Shown: piece by piece, positions 52,402-60,236 of the stretch
How the letters are laid out: each line of letters starts with the position of its first letter
How positions within the stretch are numbered: the stretch's first letter is position 1
Assembly: GCF_022012335.1 (NCBI RefSeq)
Contig: NZ_JAKLTO010000005.1
Location: 186,001 to 250,000, forward strand
Reading direction: 5' to 3'
DNA length: 64,000 bases
From: Flavobacterium sp. SM15
GTDB lineage: Bacteria > Bacteroidota > Bacteroidia > Flavobacteriales > Flavobacteriaceae
Translations under genes and position numbers: made by a program
Notes under the pieces: model-generated
Seen by the model: the letters and a program-made list of their open reading frames with translations, nothing else
Told to the model about the DNA's origin: nothing
Databases searched by the model: none

Positions 52402-52788
52402 TTAGAGAGAGGTTTTGAACCTCTCTTTTTTTATACAGATAATTAGTATCGCTGAAAATATTAAAAAAGGAAAGGTTGAAAAAATCATCTTTGCATTTGA
52501 TGATAATGCCCCTGCCAAAAGGATGAGCAACATGATTAAACTCAATAAAATCATTCCGACTATGTTGGATTTAGCTGTTTTTTTGTTTTTTACAATACAA
52601 TAGATGATCAAAATCTGCCCGCTAAGACTGGCTAATAGTATTGGGTGGGTTAAATTTTCTATTAAATGCGGTTTTTTGAAAAACAACTCGTATTCAATTT
52701 CATAAATAAACGAATTTTGCCCCTTTCCCCATTCCATATAACCTAATAAGGAGGTGAAGAGTATGCCTATGTTTGCAATGCGTTTCAT
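52402..52788 (-). CDS. Four-helix membrane protein, unknown function
   Basis: A 128-residue protein with about four hydrophobic segments (4-17, 47-63, 75-95, 102-120). After the first segment comes LLGYMEWGKGQNSFIYEIEYELF, a pattern I have seen in small Bacteroidota membrane proteins without a name. Its last residues (KERFKTSL) and stop are encoded within the rho terminator on the opposite strand. Confidence 0.7.
   Translation of the reverse strand: MKRIANIGILFTSLLGYMEWGKGQNSFIYEIEYELFFKKPHLIENLTHPILLASLSGQILIIYCIVKNKKTAKSNIVGMILLSLIMLLILLAGALSSNAKMIFSTFPFLIFSAILIICIKKERFKTSL
52404..52432 (+). terminator. Terminator after rho
   Basis: The stem GAGAGGTT/AACCTCTC, extended by A-T pairs, with a short loop and a TTTTTTT run. 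The same bases encode the C-terminus of the converging gene. Confidence 0.8.
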
Positions 52789-52809
52789 GATTCAATTCTA
52801 TGAAATAAA

Positions 52810-52862
52810 AAACCACGATTTCACAAATTTTACTTTTAATGAGTAAGGTGAAATCGTGGCTT
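52810..52862 (-). terminator. Terminator after the secreted endonuclease gene
   Basis: A perfect 12-bp inverted repeat CCACGATTTCAC/GTGAAATCGTGG (52813-52824 and 52848-52859) with an internal smaller pairing is followed on the minus strand by TTTTTTATTT. Confidence 0.75.
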
Positions 52863-52906
52863 ATAATATAGGATTTAAGCGTTAAGCGTAAATCTTGGAT
52901 AAACTA

Positions 52907-53989
52907 TTAATTAATCAATATTTTTTTGGTTGAAGTTTGATTGTCTGAAGTTGAAAGTTTTACAAAATAAAACCCTTGAGGAAGGTTTTCAATGGTGTAT
53001 ACTTCCTGAACTCGATTCGGTTTTTTAATGTACTGAATTACCTGTCCGTTAATGTTTATTAATTGGATTTCATCTAATTCCACCTCTGAGTTAATGTTGA
53101 TTCTGTGATCATTTGAAGGGTTCGGGTAAACCGATACATTAGCCAAAGCATCGAAAGATGTTGTAGATAGGAAAACTGTAGGCCATCTGTTTTCTGCAGC
53201 AATACCTCCCCAAATACGGGTAGCTAAATAAGGATTGTCAATAAATGGGTTTCTGTTTCCTTGTCCATAAGTGTTTGAGGTATTTCCTAAATACGTATTT
53301 CGGTTGTCTTCAAACTGGGATACCGGATCTTCCGCATTCCATTGTAAGAAAAGATCAATCATGTTCGAATCTGAACTAACGATTGTTCCAACACCAATAT
53401 TTTTAGGAAGGCATTGTGAACCATATCTTAAATACATATACATCATCATACGGGCAATATCACCTTTCCACTGATCACCTGGATACCAATATGCTCCTAC
53501 AGCTCCAGAATTTCCAGTTCCGGTTGTAAAAAGTCTGTTTCCTCTGGTTCCGTTTCTTTGTACGTCTGCGGCTCTTAAATGATGAGCATCAGATCCTGCG
53601 CCTGAAGTTCCTAAATCAGGAGTACCAACAGATTGGGCATAAGTGTGTTCTCTGTTCCAATCTCCTACTGCACCTCCGTTGCTGCTTTTGCTTCGGGACA
53701 AATCGTTGGTTACATCTGCATCTGTTCCGTTTTCCCAACCGTAAACAAGCAATACATTGTTAGCATTGTTCGGATCTGTATCAACAACCTTTAAAGCCTC
53801 CCACACGCCAGGCGTGTATGAAAGAAATTTAGTATGTGTGGTGGTGATTTTTGTAGCAAGAGCATCTTTTAAAGCGGTACCGGTAAGTGTCCAGTTAAAA
53901 CCGTTGTAATAGGGTGACGCAGGCGCGCCAGCTTGAGCTAAGCCAAGCGTAAATGTAAATAGGAATAATAAATTGTAGATTTTTTTCAT
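52907..53989 (-). CDS. Secreted endonuclease I family nuclease with T9SS sorting domain
   Basis: A 360-residue extracellular nuclease. The signal peptide ends TLGLAQ, followed by an endonuclease I (EndA/NucM-type) domain with the metal and active-site segment WNREHTYAQS and SDAHHLRAADVQRNGTRGN. The last about 75 residues form a Por secretion system type A sorting domain (VSVYPNPSNDHRINI, GQVIQYI, LPQGFYFVKLSTSDNQTSTKKILI). It is therefore probably exported by the type IX system to degrade external DNA or RNA for nutrients. Confidence 0.93.
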   Translation of the reverse strand: MKKIYNLLFLFTFTLGLAQAGAPASPYYNGFNWTLTGTALKDALATKITTTHTKFLSYTPGVWEALKVVDTDPNNANNVLLVYGWENGTDADVTNDLSRSKSSNGGAVGDWNREHTYAQSVGTPDLGTSGAGSDAHHLRAADVQRNGTRGNRLFTTGTGNSGAVGAYWYPGDQWKGDIARMMMYMYLRYGSQCLPKNIGVGTIVSSDSNMIDLFLQWNAEDPVSQFEDNRNTYLGNTSNTYGQGNRNPFIDNPYLATRIWGGIAAENRWPTVFLSTTSFDALANVSVYPNPSNDHRININSEVELDEIQLININGQVIQYIKKPNRVQEVYTIENLPQGFYFVKLSTSDNQTSTKKILIN

Positions 53990-54001
53990 TTTGGGATTAA
54001 T

Positions 54002-55216
54002 TTATTGTTTTCTTTCTAATAACGCCATGTAGAAACCATCAAATCCTGATTCGGATGCAAGCACTTTTATGTCTTTGACAAAGGTAAAGTTTTTTCCGCT
54101 TTCAGAACTTAAGAATTTCTTAATTTGTTCCTGATTTTCAGAAGGTAAGACTGAGCAAGTAGCATAAACCATCTTTCCGCCAGGCTTCACAATTTTAGAA
54201 TAATTTTCCAAAACTTCAGCCTGAACTTTTTTGATGTTTTCGATGAATTCCGGCTGTAATTTCCATTTGCTGTCAGGGTTTCTTTTTAAAACTCCTAATC
54301 CGCTACAAGGAGCATCAATTAAAACACGATCAGCTTTTTCGTGTAATTTTTTAATGGTTTTTGTTCCTTCAATAACACGTGGTTCGATGTTGTGAACTCC
54401 GTTTCTTCTGGCACGTAATTTTAATTGGTTTAATTTGCTTTCATACAAATCCATTGCAATTAGCTGCCCTTTGTTATCCATTAACGAAGCCATGTGAAGT
54501 GTTTTTCCGCCTGCACCTGCACAAGTATCCACAACGCGCATTCCCGGTTTTACTTCAAGGAAAGGCGCCACTAACTGAGAAGAAGCATCCTGAACCTCAA
54601 ACAAACCGTCTTTAAAAGCCTGAGTTAAAAATACATTGGCTCTTTCTTTAAGAATTAAAGCGTCTTCATATTTAGAGTCGAATTCGGTTTCAATGTCTAA
54701 ATCCATCAAAATCGCGCGCAATTTTTCTTTTGTTGTTTTTAGTCGATTAACACGTAAAATTACTCTTGCCTGTTCGTTTTGAGCTGCAATTTCTTTGTTC
54801 CAAAGTTCTTCACCTAATTCCTTAACACCTAATTCGTCCATCCAGTCCGGAATAGATTCACGGTACTTTCTGATTTTAGAAAGTTCGTCAAAACGGCCTT
54901 TGATTTTACGCGCAGGTGTGTTTTCAAAATATTTCCAATCGGGTAGGGTATAACCGCGTAAAACGGCCCAAACGGCAAACATTCTCCAGATGTTGTCGCG
55001 GTCGTAAGGTTCTTTAACTTCTGCAATTTCAGCATATAAACGCTTCCAACGAACGATTTCGTAAATGGTTTCGGCTACGAATTTTCTATCGTGGCTTCCC
55101 CAGCGTTTGTCTTTTTTCAAAGCTAAAGCTACCACTTTATCGGCATATTGTCCTTCATTGAAAATCGCCATAAGCGAATCAATAACGGTAAAAACTAAAT
55201 TTCTGTGTAATCTCAT
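54002..55216 (-). CDS. RsmB/NOP-family rRNA (cytosine-C5)-methyltransferase
   Basis: A 404-residue enzyme. A NusB-like helical N-terminal region (about 1-150) is followed by a Rossmann domain with motif I VVDTCAGAGGKTLHMASL, motif IV DAPCSGLGVL and motif VI with the nucleophile cysteine in VYATCSVLPSENQEQ. The combination matches RsmB (m5C967 of 16S rRNA), although target specificity is not proved. It starts the leftward pair with the nuclease, 12 bases apart. Confidence 0.88.
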   Translation of the reverse strand: MRLHRNLVFTVIDSLMAIFNEGQYADKVVALALKKDKRWGSHDRKFVAETIYEIVRWKRLYAEIAEVKEPYDRDNIWRMFAVWAVLRGYTLPDWKYFENTPARKIKGRFDELSKIRKYRESIPDWMDELGVKELGEELWNKEIAAQNEQARVILRVNRLKTTKEKLRAILMDLDIETEFDSKYEDALILKERANVFLTQAFKDGLFEVQDASSQLVAPFLEVKPGMRVVDTCAGAGGKTLHMASLMDNKGQLIAMDLYESKLNQLKLRARRNGVHNIEPRVIEGTKTIKKLHEKADRVLIDAPCSGLGVLKRNPDSKWKLQPEFIENIKKVQAEVLENYSKIVKPGGKMVYATCSVLPSENQEQIKKFLSSESGKNFTFVKDIKVLASESGFDGFYMALLERKQ

Positions 55217-55267
55217 TGTGCAAAAAAATAAGCCTGCAAAGGTAAGTAAATTATCTTGTTAAACAGC

Positions 55268-56143
55268 TTATCTGTACTTATTTATAAAAGAAGAAGGTGT
55301 TTCTCCGCATTTTTTTCGGAAAAGTCTTGAAAAATAGGCATAGTCCTCATAACCTAAATCATCGGCAATTTCATTAAAACTGAATTTTTGAGTGATAAGT
55401 TCGCGTTTTGCTTCTAAAAAGACCCGTTCCAATATAATGTCTGTGGTGGTTTTTCCAACCATTTCCTGATTGATCCTGTTAAGATGTTTGGGCGATATGT
55501 TAAGCCAATCTGCATATTGTGAAGCAGATTTTTCGGTTTTATAATGTTCTTCGACTAAAGCTTCAAATTCCTGAAACTTATGGGAATAGGCGTTTTGTTT
55601 GATAACTTCAGTTTCGTTCTTTTCAATGTAATACCTTGTACTTTCAATATAGATGAGATTCATTAAGGATGTTATTTTTTGAGATTTCATCAGGCTTTCC
55701 GTTTGGTTTTCCTTAAATATTTCCTTAAAAAGAAGTTGAAAATAATCTAAATCAGTAGTTTCCAGATACAAGACAGGCGAATTTTGCACGCTGCTGAAAA
55801 AAGGAAAATTAGTAACGGGATTTTTAGTGAAATGTAAATCGAAAAACAATTGCGTGTGAAAAAAAATAAATCCTTGAATATCCTCTGATAATTCCCAATG
55901 ATGCATTTGTCCAGGGTTTAAAAAGAATAGACTTCCGGGGTGTACATCGTACTTTATGAAATCAATTTCGTGAATTCCTTTTCCATGAGTGAAAAGTACA
56001 GTTAAATAAAAGTTGTGTTTGTGAGGTTTGTGAATGTTTTTATGGCTGGTAATTAAATGATTTTCTATAGTATTGGTATAAAATTCCTTTCTTTTTTCTG
56101 TGGTTTCAAATTGCTGAATATCTAAAATGGTAATTTTTTTCAT
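55268..56143 (-). CDS. AraC-family transcriptional regulator
   Basis: A 291-residue regulator with an N-terminal cupin-like sensor (about 25-150: HNFYLTVLFTHGKGIHEIDF, GSLFFLNPGQMHHWEL) and a C-terminal pair of helix-turn-helix motifs (about 190-290), ending in the AraC signature FNEIADDLGYEDYAYFSRLFRKKCGETPSSF. The histidines in the cupin may bind a ligand or metal. Its target is unknown; the divergent DUF983 gene 100 bases away is a possible one. Confidence 0.88.
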   Translation of the reverse strand: MKKITILDIQQFETTEKRKEFYTNTIENHLITSHKNIHKPHKHNFYLTVLFTHGKGIHEIDFIKYDVHPGSLFFLNPGQMHHWELSEDIQGFIFFHTQLFFDLHFTKNPVTNFPFFSSVQNSPVLYLETTDLDYFQLLFKEIFKENQTESLMKSQKITSLMNLIYIESTRYYIEKNETEVIKQNAYSHKFQEFEALVEEHYKTEKSASQYADWLNISPKHLNRINQEMVGKTTTDIILERVFLEAKRELITQKFSFNEIADDLGYEDYAYFSRLFRKKCGETPSSFINKYR

Positions 56144-56243
56144 TGTCTGTAAAGATGAAATATGTCTTAAAAGTACAAATATTTGTGTAATTTGTTTGTA
56201 GCTGATAAATGAAAACTAACGAAATTTGTATAAAAAATAAGTT

Positions 56244-56603
56244 ATGTCAGTTTTAATGAATATTCTAGGTGAAAAATGTCCTAAATGTGAAAAAGGAAAA
56301 GTGTTTGCTGAAAAAGGAAACATCTTTTTGCTTCGAATGCCGAAAATGAACACAAGCTGTTCACATTGTCATCACAAATTTGAAAAAGAACCGGGTTATT
56401 TTTTCGGATCTATGTTTGTGAGTTATGCTGTTGCAGTGGCTGAAATGGTAGTTTTCTTTCTTATTGTAAATCAGTTTGTTGAAAGCTATTTGACTATTGT
56501 AATTATGATTGCTTTTCTTTCTTTGATTATGAGCACATTTAATTTTAGGTTTTCCAGAATGTTATGGATTTACCTGCTTGACGGAAAAGACAAAAAAATC
56601 TGA
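56244..56603 (+). CDS. DUF983 membrane protein
   Basis: A 119-residue protein. Two CxxC pairs, EKCPKCEKGKVF and TSCSHCHHKFEKEPGYFFG, form a probable zinc ribbon before two membrane helices (about 53-70 and 78-98). This is the DUF983 layout. The role is unknown. It lies 38 bases before the BNR-repeat lipoprotein gene. Confidence 0.85.
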   Translation: MSVLMNILGEKCPKCEKGKVFAEKGNIFLLRMPKMNTSCSHCHHKFEKEPGYFFGSMFVSYAVAVAEMVVFFLIVNQFVESYLTIVIMIAFLSLIMSTFNFRFSRMLWIYLLDGKDKKI

Positions 56604-56641
56604 TTTCTAATTTGTACATTCGCTCTATAAATTCTTAGCGA

Positions 56642-57736
56642 ATGAGAAAAATCGTAGTTACCGGGATCACTTTGTTTTGCTTTTCCTGTGGTGTGAAATC
56701 GGTTTCCGAAACGCCAAAAACGGAAGAAGTTAAAAACAACACGGCAATTGAAGTTGTAAAACCTAGTTTTACATCCGTAACCATAGACACTTTGTTGCAG
56801 GAGAAGTTAAGCATCCGTGGATTAACTATTGATGGAGGAAAGATCTGGTATGCAGCCAATAACGGGAATTACGGAAATCTTGATTTGAAAAATGGTAAGC
56901 ATTTCGTCGGGAACATTGTAAAAGATTCGCTTAAACTAGAATTTCGAAGTATTGCTCAAGCGAAAGACAATATTTTCGTGTTAAGTGTTGCCAATCCGGG
57001 TCTTTTGTACCGAATTTCCAAAGACGGAAAAGAAACCCAATTGGTGTATCAGGAAAAAGGTGAGAAGGTTTTTTACGATTCCATGCAGTTTTGGAATGAT
57101 AATGAAGGCCTTGCTGTTGGAGATCCTACCGAGGGCTGTTTTTCTTTGATTATTACAAGAGATGGTGGTCAAAGCTGGACTAAAACCAGTTGTGAAACCT
57201 TACCCAAACTTGCAGAGGGTGAAGCTTTTTTTGCAGCCAGTAATTCCAATATCATTATAAAAGGAACTAAAACCTGGATCGTTTCCGGAGGTAAGAAATC
57301 ACGTGTTTTTTATTCGGAAGATAAAGGCAAATCATGGAGCGTTACAGAAACTCCAATTGTTCAGGGGAGTTCCATGACAGGGATTTTTTCTGCAGATTTT
57401 TATGATGAGAGCCTTGGTTTTGCAACGGGAGGTGATTATGAAAAACCACAGCAGAATTTCGGAAATAAAATCATTACAACCGATGGAGGAAAAAGCTGGA
57501 ATTTAATAGCGGAAAATGAAGGTTTCGGTTATGGTTCATGTGTACAGTTTGTGCCGAACAGCAATGGAAAGGAACTCATTAGTGTTGGCGCTTCCGGAGT
57601 TTATTATTCTTTTGATCAAGGAAAAAGCTGGGCTAAAATTGCCGATTGCAAAGATTTGTTCACCATTCGATTTATTGATAATAAAACGGCAATTGCAGCC
57701 GGAAATAAAAAAATATTGAGATTTATATTCAAATAA
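56642..57736 (+). CDS. BNR-repeat (YCF48-like) beta-propeller lipoprotein
   Basis: A 364-residue lipoprotein (lipobox FCFSCG, cysteine near 17). The propeller contains repeated Asp-box motifs: TRDGGQSWTKT, SEDKGKSWSVT, TTDGGKSWNLI and SFDQGKSWAKI. Such propellers occur in sialidases and in the photosystem assembly factor YCF48; the catalytic residues of sialidases are not evident, so it is probably a binding or scaffold protein. It ends at a weak hairpin converging with the PAS gene. Confidence 0.82.
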   Translation: MRKIVVTGITLFCFSCGVKSVSETPKTEEVKNNTAIEVVKPSFTSVTIDTLLQEKLSIRGLTIDGGKIWYAANNGNYGNLDLKNGKHFVGNIVKDSLKLEFRSIAQAKDNIFVLSVANPGLLYRISKDGKETQLVYQEKGEKVFYDSMQFWNDNEGLAVGDPTEGCFSLIITRDGGQSWTKTSCETLPKLAEGEAFFAASNSNIIIKGTKTWIVSGGKKSRVFYSEDKGKSWSVTETPIVQGSSMTGIFSADFYDESLGFATGGDYEKPQQNFGNKIITTDGGKSWNLIAENEGFGYGSCVQFVPNSNGKELISVGASGVYYSFDQGKSWAKIADCKDLFTIRFIDNKTAIAAGNKKILRFIFK

Positions 57737-57765
57737 AAAGGCCGGAATAACCGACCTTTCTAAAA
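57737..57765 (+). terminator. Weak terminator-like hairpin
   Basis: An imperfect stem AAAGGCCGG/CCGACCTTT (one mismatch) lies between the convergent BNR and PAS genes; there is only a short T run. Confidence 0.5.
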
Positions 57766-57770
57766 CTTAA

Positions 57771-58391
57771 CTAACCAAAGAATTTCGAAAAAAATCCTTT
57801 TTTGTCTTCAGTTTTAACTTCATTGGTAGCTGCGGCGGCCGCATTTTGAAGTTCAACGGATTTTTCATGCTCACTCATGATCTCCATGATGAAATCTACA
57901 TAGGTTTTGTTTTGTTCTTCCAGATAACCGATCAGGTATTTCTCACTGGCTTCCATGCTGCTGGCGGCTTCAATTTGGAGTAATCTTTTGTATAAGGGCT
58001 CGATGTGTTTGGTTATTACTTCTTGCGGAACGGCTTTTCTTCGGGCAAAATAATTAACGATGTTTCCTTTTTCGTCTTTAGAAATATCGAAATCGGTAAT
58101 TACCCAATAATAACGACCGGATTTGGCCATGTTTTTTACAATAGCATGGTAATTGTTTCCTTTTTTTAAATTGTCCCAAAGCACTTTAAAGATCACTTTT
58201 GGCATGTCGGGATGACGAATAATGTTATGAGGCTGCGACATCAGTTCGTAATCTTCGTATCCGGAAACATCGATGAAAACCTCGTTGGCATATTCAATGG
58301 TGCCGAAACGGTCTGTTTTGCTCATGATGGTTTTGGTTTTGTCCCAGGAAACTTCTTTGTCGATCGGGGTTGGTCTTTCTAATACTTCCAT
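57771..58391 (-). CDS. Aer-type PAS protein without output domain
   Basis: A 206-residue soluble protein. Residues of about 15-125 form a PAS domain very like that of the redox sensor Aer: GTIEYANEVFIDVSGYEDYELMSQPHNIIRHPDMP and YYWVITDFDISKDEKGNIVNYFARRK. A helical region follows (about 130-195) with an Ala-rich end and a terminal KKGFFSKFFG. Aer PAS domains bind FAD. No kinase, HAMP or methyl-accepting domain is present, so a partner must be recruited. Confidence 0.85.
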   Translation of the reverse strand: MEVLERPTPIDKEVSWDKTKTIMSKTDRFGTIEYANEVFIDVSGYEDYELMSQPHNIIRHPDMPKVIFKVLWDNLKKGNNYHAIVKNMAKSGRYYWVITDFDISKDEKGNIVNYFARRKAVPQEVITKHIEPLYKRLLQIEAASSMEASEKYLIGYLEEQNKTYVDFIMEIMSEHEKSVELQNAAAAATNEVKTEDKKGFFSKFFG

Positions 58392-58508
58392 TTTATTAAA
58401 AATATTGATTATTAATAGGTTTTTGATGGGGCAAAGAAATTCAAATAAACAGCAATAAAATATGACAAAAATCAGGTGTTCTTAATTATAAAAGCTTTGT
58501 TTAAAGCA

Positions 58509-58542
58509 AAAAAAAACCGGTTACAATTTGCAACCGGTTTAG
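58509..58542 (-). terminator. Terminator after the ECF sigma operon
   Basis: The stem AAACCGGTT/AACCGGTTT with a 10- to 12-nt loop is followed on the minus strand by eight or more T residues. Confidence 0.8.
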
Positions 58543-58557
58543 TAAAATGAAAAGTGT

Positions 58558-59004
58558 TTAAGGCTTGCGTGATTTTCTGTTACGCATTTGTTCCAATAGT
58601 TTTTCTTTGAATTCTATTTCTAATTGCTTGAGCAACAATATTTTTTGAGTAGGGATAACACCTTGTAAGTCTTTTACAAGTTTTCGTTTGTTTTCCTGCA
58701 TATCGTCTTCCAGTTTATCGTCTTGGGTCATTAAAGCAGCGGTTTCTTTTTCTGACAAACCCATTGTGTTTTCCGGTCTGAGTTGGTGCATCAGATGTCT
58801 TTTTTGTTTGCGCAATTCATGCTGACGCTCATCATATTGATTAAAAACCGGCCAGAATTTCTGCGCTTCGTCTGTGGTTAAATCCAAACGGTCAGAAATA
58901 AAAGCCACACGCAAGGCTTTGACACGATCAATTCGTTTTTCCTTGTCTTGAGAAAAAGAAAAGATGGAAGTAAAAAGTAAAATAAATACAAATAATTTTT
59001 TCAT
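58558..59004 (-). CDS. Periplasmic helical protein of the ECF sigma operon
   Basis: 148 residues from ATG 59004 (MKKLFVFILLFTSIFSFSQ signal peptide); the longer frame overlaps the previous gene. The mature part is almost all helix and highly charged: LDLTTDEAQKFWPVFNQYDERQHELRKQKR resembles the LTxxQxxxWPxFxxY pattern of Spy/CpxP-like and 'sensor of ECF sigma factor' proteins. It ends KLLEQMRNRKSRKP. As third gene after sigma and the membrane protein, it may sense envelope stress. Confidence 0.8.
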   Translation of the reverse strand: MKKLFVFILLFTSIFSFSQDKEKRIDRVKALRVAFISDRLDLTTDEAQKFWPVFNQYDERQHELRKQKRHLMHQLRPENTMGLSEKETAALMTQDDKLEDDMQENKRKLVKDLQGVIPTQKILLLKQLEIEFKEKLLEQMRNRKSRKP

Positions 59005-59011
59005 CTTAATT

Positions 59012-59386
59012 CTAATATTCGTTAACATAAGTTTCAGATTCTTTCTGGTATAAATTCAGGGATTTTTCCACAGCGGTAATGTCTTCATCCGATAAATGCA
59101 TGGCAATATCTTCTGTGGAAATGTCTGCGTCGTAAGCAAGGTATTCCTGTGTGGATAAACTGTTTTCCGAAGCATTTTTCAAATACATCCAGGTAGCGAA
59201 AGACAAAACCAATACCGCAGCAACACTTGAAATCCAAACCGATTTTCTTTGCCAAAAAGAAATCACGTTTACTTCTTTTTCAGGAAGTTGCTCCATCAGT
59301 CGTGCTTCAAAATCCTCGAAATAATTATCGGGAATTTTAAAACCGCTCTCGATTTTCTCGCCGTTATGTAAATCAAACTTCTTCAT
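59012..59386 (-). CDS. Small single-pass membrane protein, putative anti-sigma factor
   Basis: A 124-residue protein. The cytoplasmic N-terminus begins MKKFDLHNGEKIESGFKIPDNYFEDFEARLMEQLPE, then one membrane helix (about 50-67, WISSVAAVLVLSFATWMYL) and an acidic extracytoplasmic tail (DADISTEDIAMHLSDEDI). The IPDNYFExF motif is common in proteins following ECF sigma genes in Bacteroidota. It lacks a typical zinc anti-sigma motif, so the anti-sigma role rests on topology and position. Confidence 0.75.
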   Translation of the reverse strand: MKKFDLHNGEKIESGFKIPDNYFEDFEARLMEQLPEKEVNVISFWQRKSVWISSVAAVLVLSFATWMYLKNASENSLSTQEYLAYDADISTEDIAMHLSDEDITAVEKSLNLYQKESETYVNEY

Positions 59387-59416
59387 ATGTATTGGACAAA
59401 TTTACACCCGAAAGGT

Positions 59417-59959
59417 TTAATGTTCATTTAAAAATTCTTCTATTTTTTTAACTGCATGGAAATAAGAAGCCTTCAGCGCTCCAACGGAAGTATCTAAAAT
59501 CTCCGATAGTTCCTCATATTTCAATTCTTCAAAATACTTCATCTTAAAGACCAATTGTTGTTTTTCCGGCAAGGTGGCAATGGCTTTTTGAAGTTTCAAC
59601 TGGATTTCATCACCATCATAATCCACATCGGCTTCTAAATTATTTACGAGTTTCTCCTGAAGCTCTTCGCTTGAAATCCCTTGTTTTTTTGCCCGTTGAT
59701 TAATAAAAGTGATTGCTTCATTGGTTGCTATGCGGTACATCCACGAAAAAAGTTTGCTCTCGCCTTTAAAATTCTTCAGGTTTTGAAATACTTTCACAAA
59801 CGTATTTTGCAGAATATCATTAGTATCGTCATGATTAAGAGCAATGTTTCTAATGTGACTGTATAAAGGTTTTTGATATTCGCGCACCAATTTCCCAAAC
59901 GCTTCGTTTTGCGTTTTTGGGTTGAGCAACTCTTCGATAAAAGCCTTTTCGTTGTGCAA
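59417..59959 (-). CDS. ECF (sigma-70 family) RNA polymerase sigma factor
   Basis: A 180-residue sigma factor. Region 2 (about 20-90) includes ALNHDDTNDILQNTFVKVFQNLKNFKGESKLFSWMYRIATNEAI, and region 4 (about 125-178) has LPEKQQLVFKMKYFEELKYEELSEILDTSVGALKASYFHAVKKIEEFL (landmarks only). The start is TTG 59959; an in-frame stop lies four codons before it. The gene is first in a three-gene operon with the membrane protein and the helical periplasmic protein, a layout typical of stress-responsive sigma modules. Confidence 0.92.
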   Translation of the reverse strand: MHNEKAFIEELLNPKTQNEAFGKLVREYQKPLYSHIRNIALNHDDTNDILQNTFVKVFQNLKNFKGESKLFSWMYRIATNEAITFINQRAKKQGISSEELQEKLVNNLEADVDYDGDEIQLKLQKAIATLPEKQQLVFKMKYFEELKYEELSEILDTSVGALKASYFHAVKKIEEFLNEH

Positions 59960-60075
59960 GAGAATCTCGGTTTATTGTTAAGACTAAAGATAATGGAAAA
60001 GGTTTAATTTAGAGTGTAGATAATAGGGAAAAGAGACATGGGAAGAGGGAGAAGGGAAAGGGAGTAGAGAAAAAT

Positions 60076-60166
60076 TTTTTGGAGCGAAAGGTCGTTTTGT
60101 GTCGGGAATGGTAATTCCTGCTGTACGCTTTACAAGGTGCCGCTCCCATCAGGGCTGGAGAGGAAA
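60076..60166 (+). repeat. Probable dispersed flavobacterial repeat element
   Basis: This non-coding stretch includes GGAGCG (60081-60086), GGAAT/ATTCC (60105-60118), CTGCTGTACGCTTTACAAGG and CGCTCCCATCAGGGCTGGAG. The ends pair (GGAGCG with CGCTCC). From memory, sequences with AGCCCTGAT and GCGTACAGCAGGAA blocks recur between genes in many Flavobacterium genomes. Only one copy is seen here, so the repeat claim is not proved by this window. A purine-rich stretch (60024-60075) precedes it; the gap 59960-60236 has no gene. Confidence 0.5.
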
Positions 60167-60207
60167 CCATTTTTCTTTTTGTTAACTAAAATAAGCCGGT
60201 AACTTTG

Positions 60208-60215
60208 TACCTTTG
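60208..60215 (+). promoter_or_regulatory. Candidate -7 box TACCTTTG
   Basis: A perfect TAnnTTTG, 22 bases before the HAD hydrolase ATG. A TTTG at 60178-60181 is slightly too far upstream for a normal -33 element. Confidence 0.45.
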
Positions 60216-60236
60216 CCGCTTTACAACACAACAACA

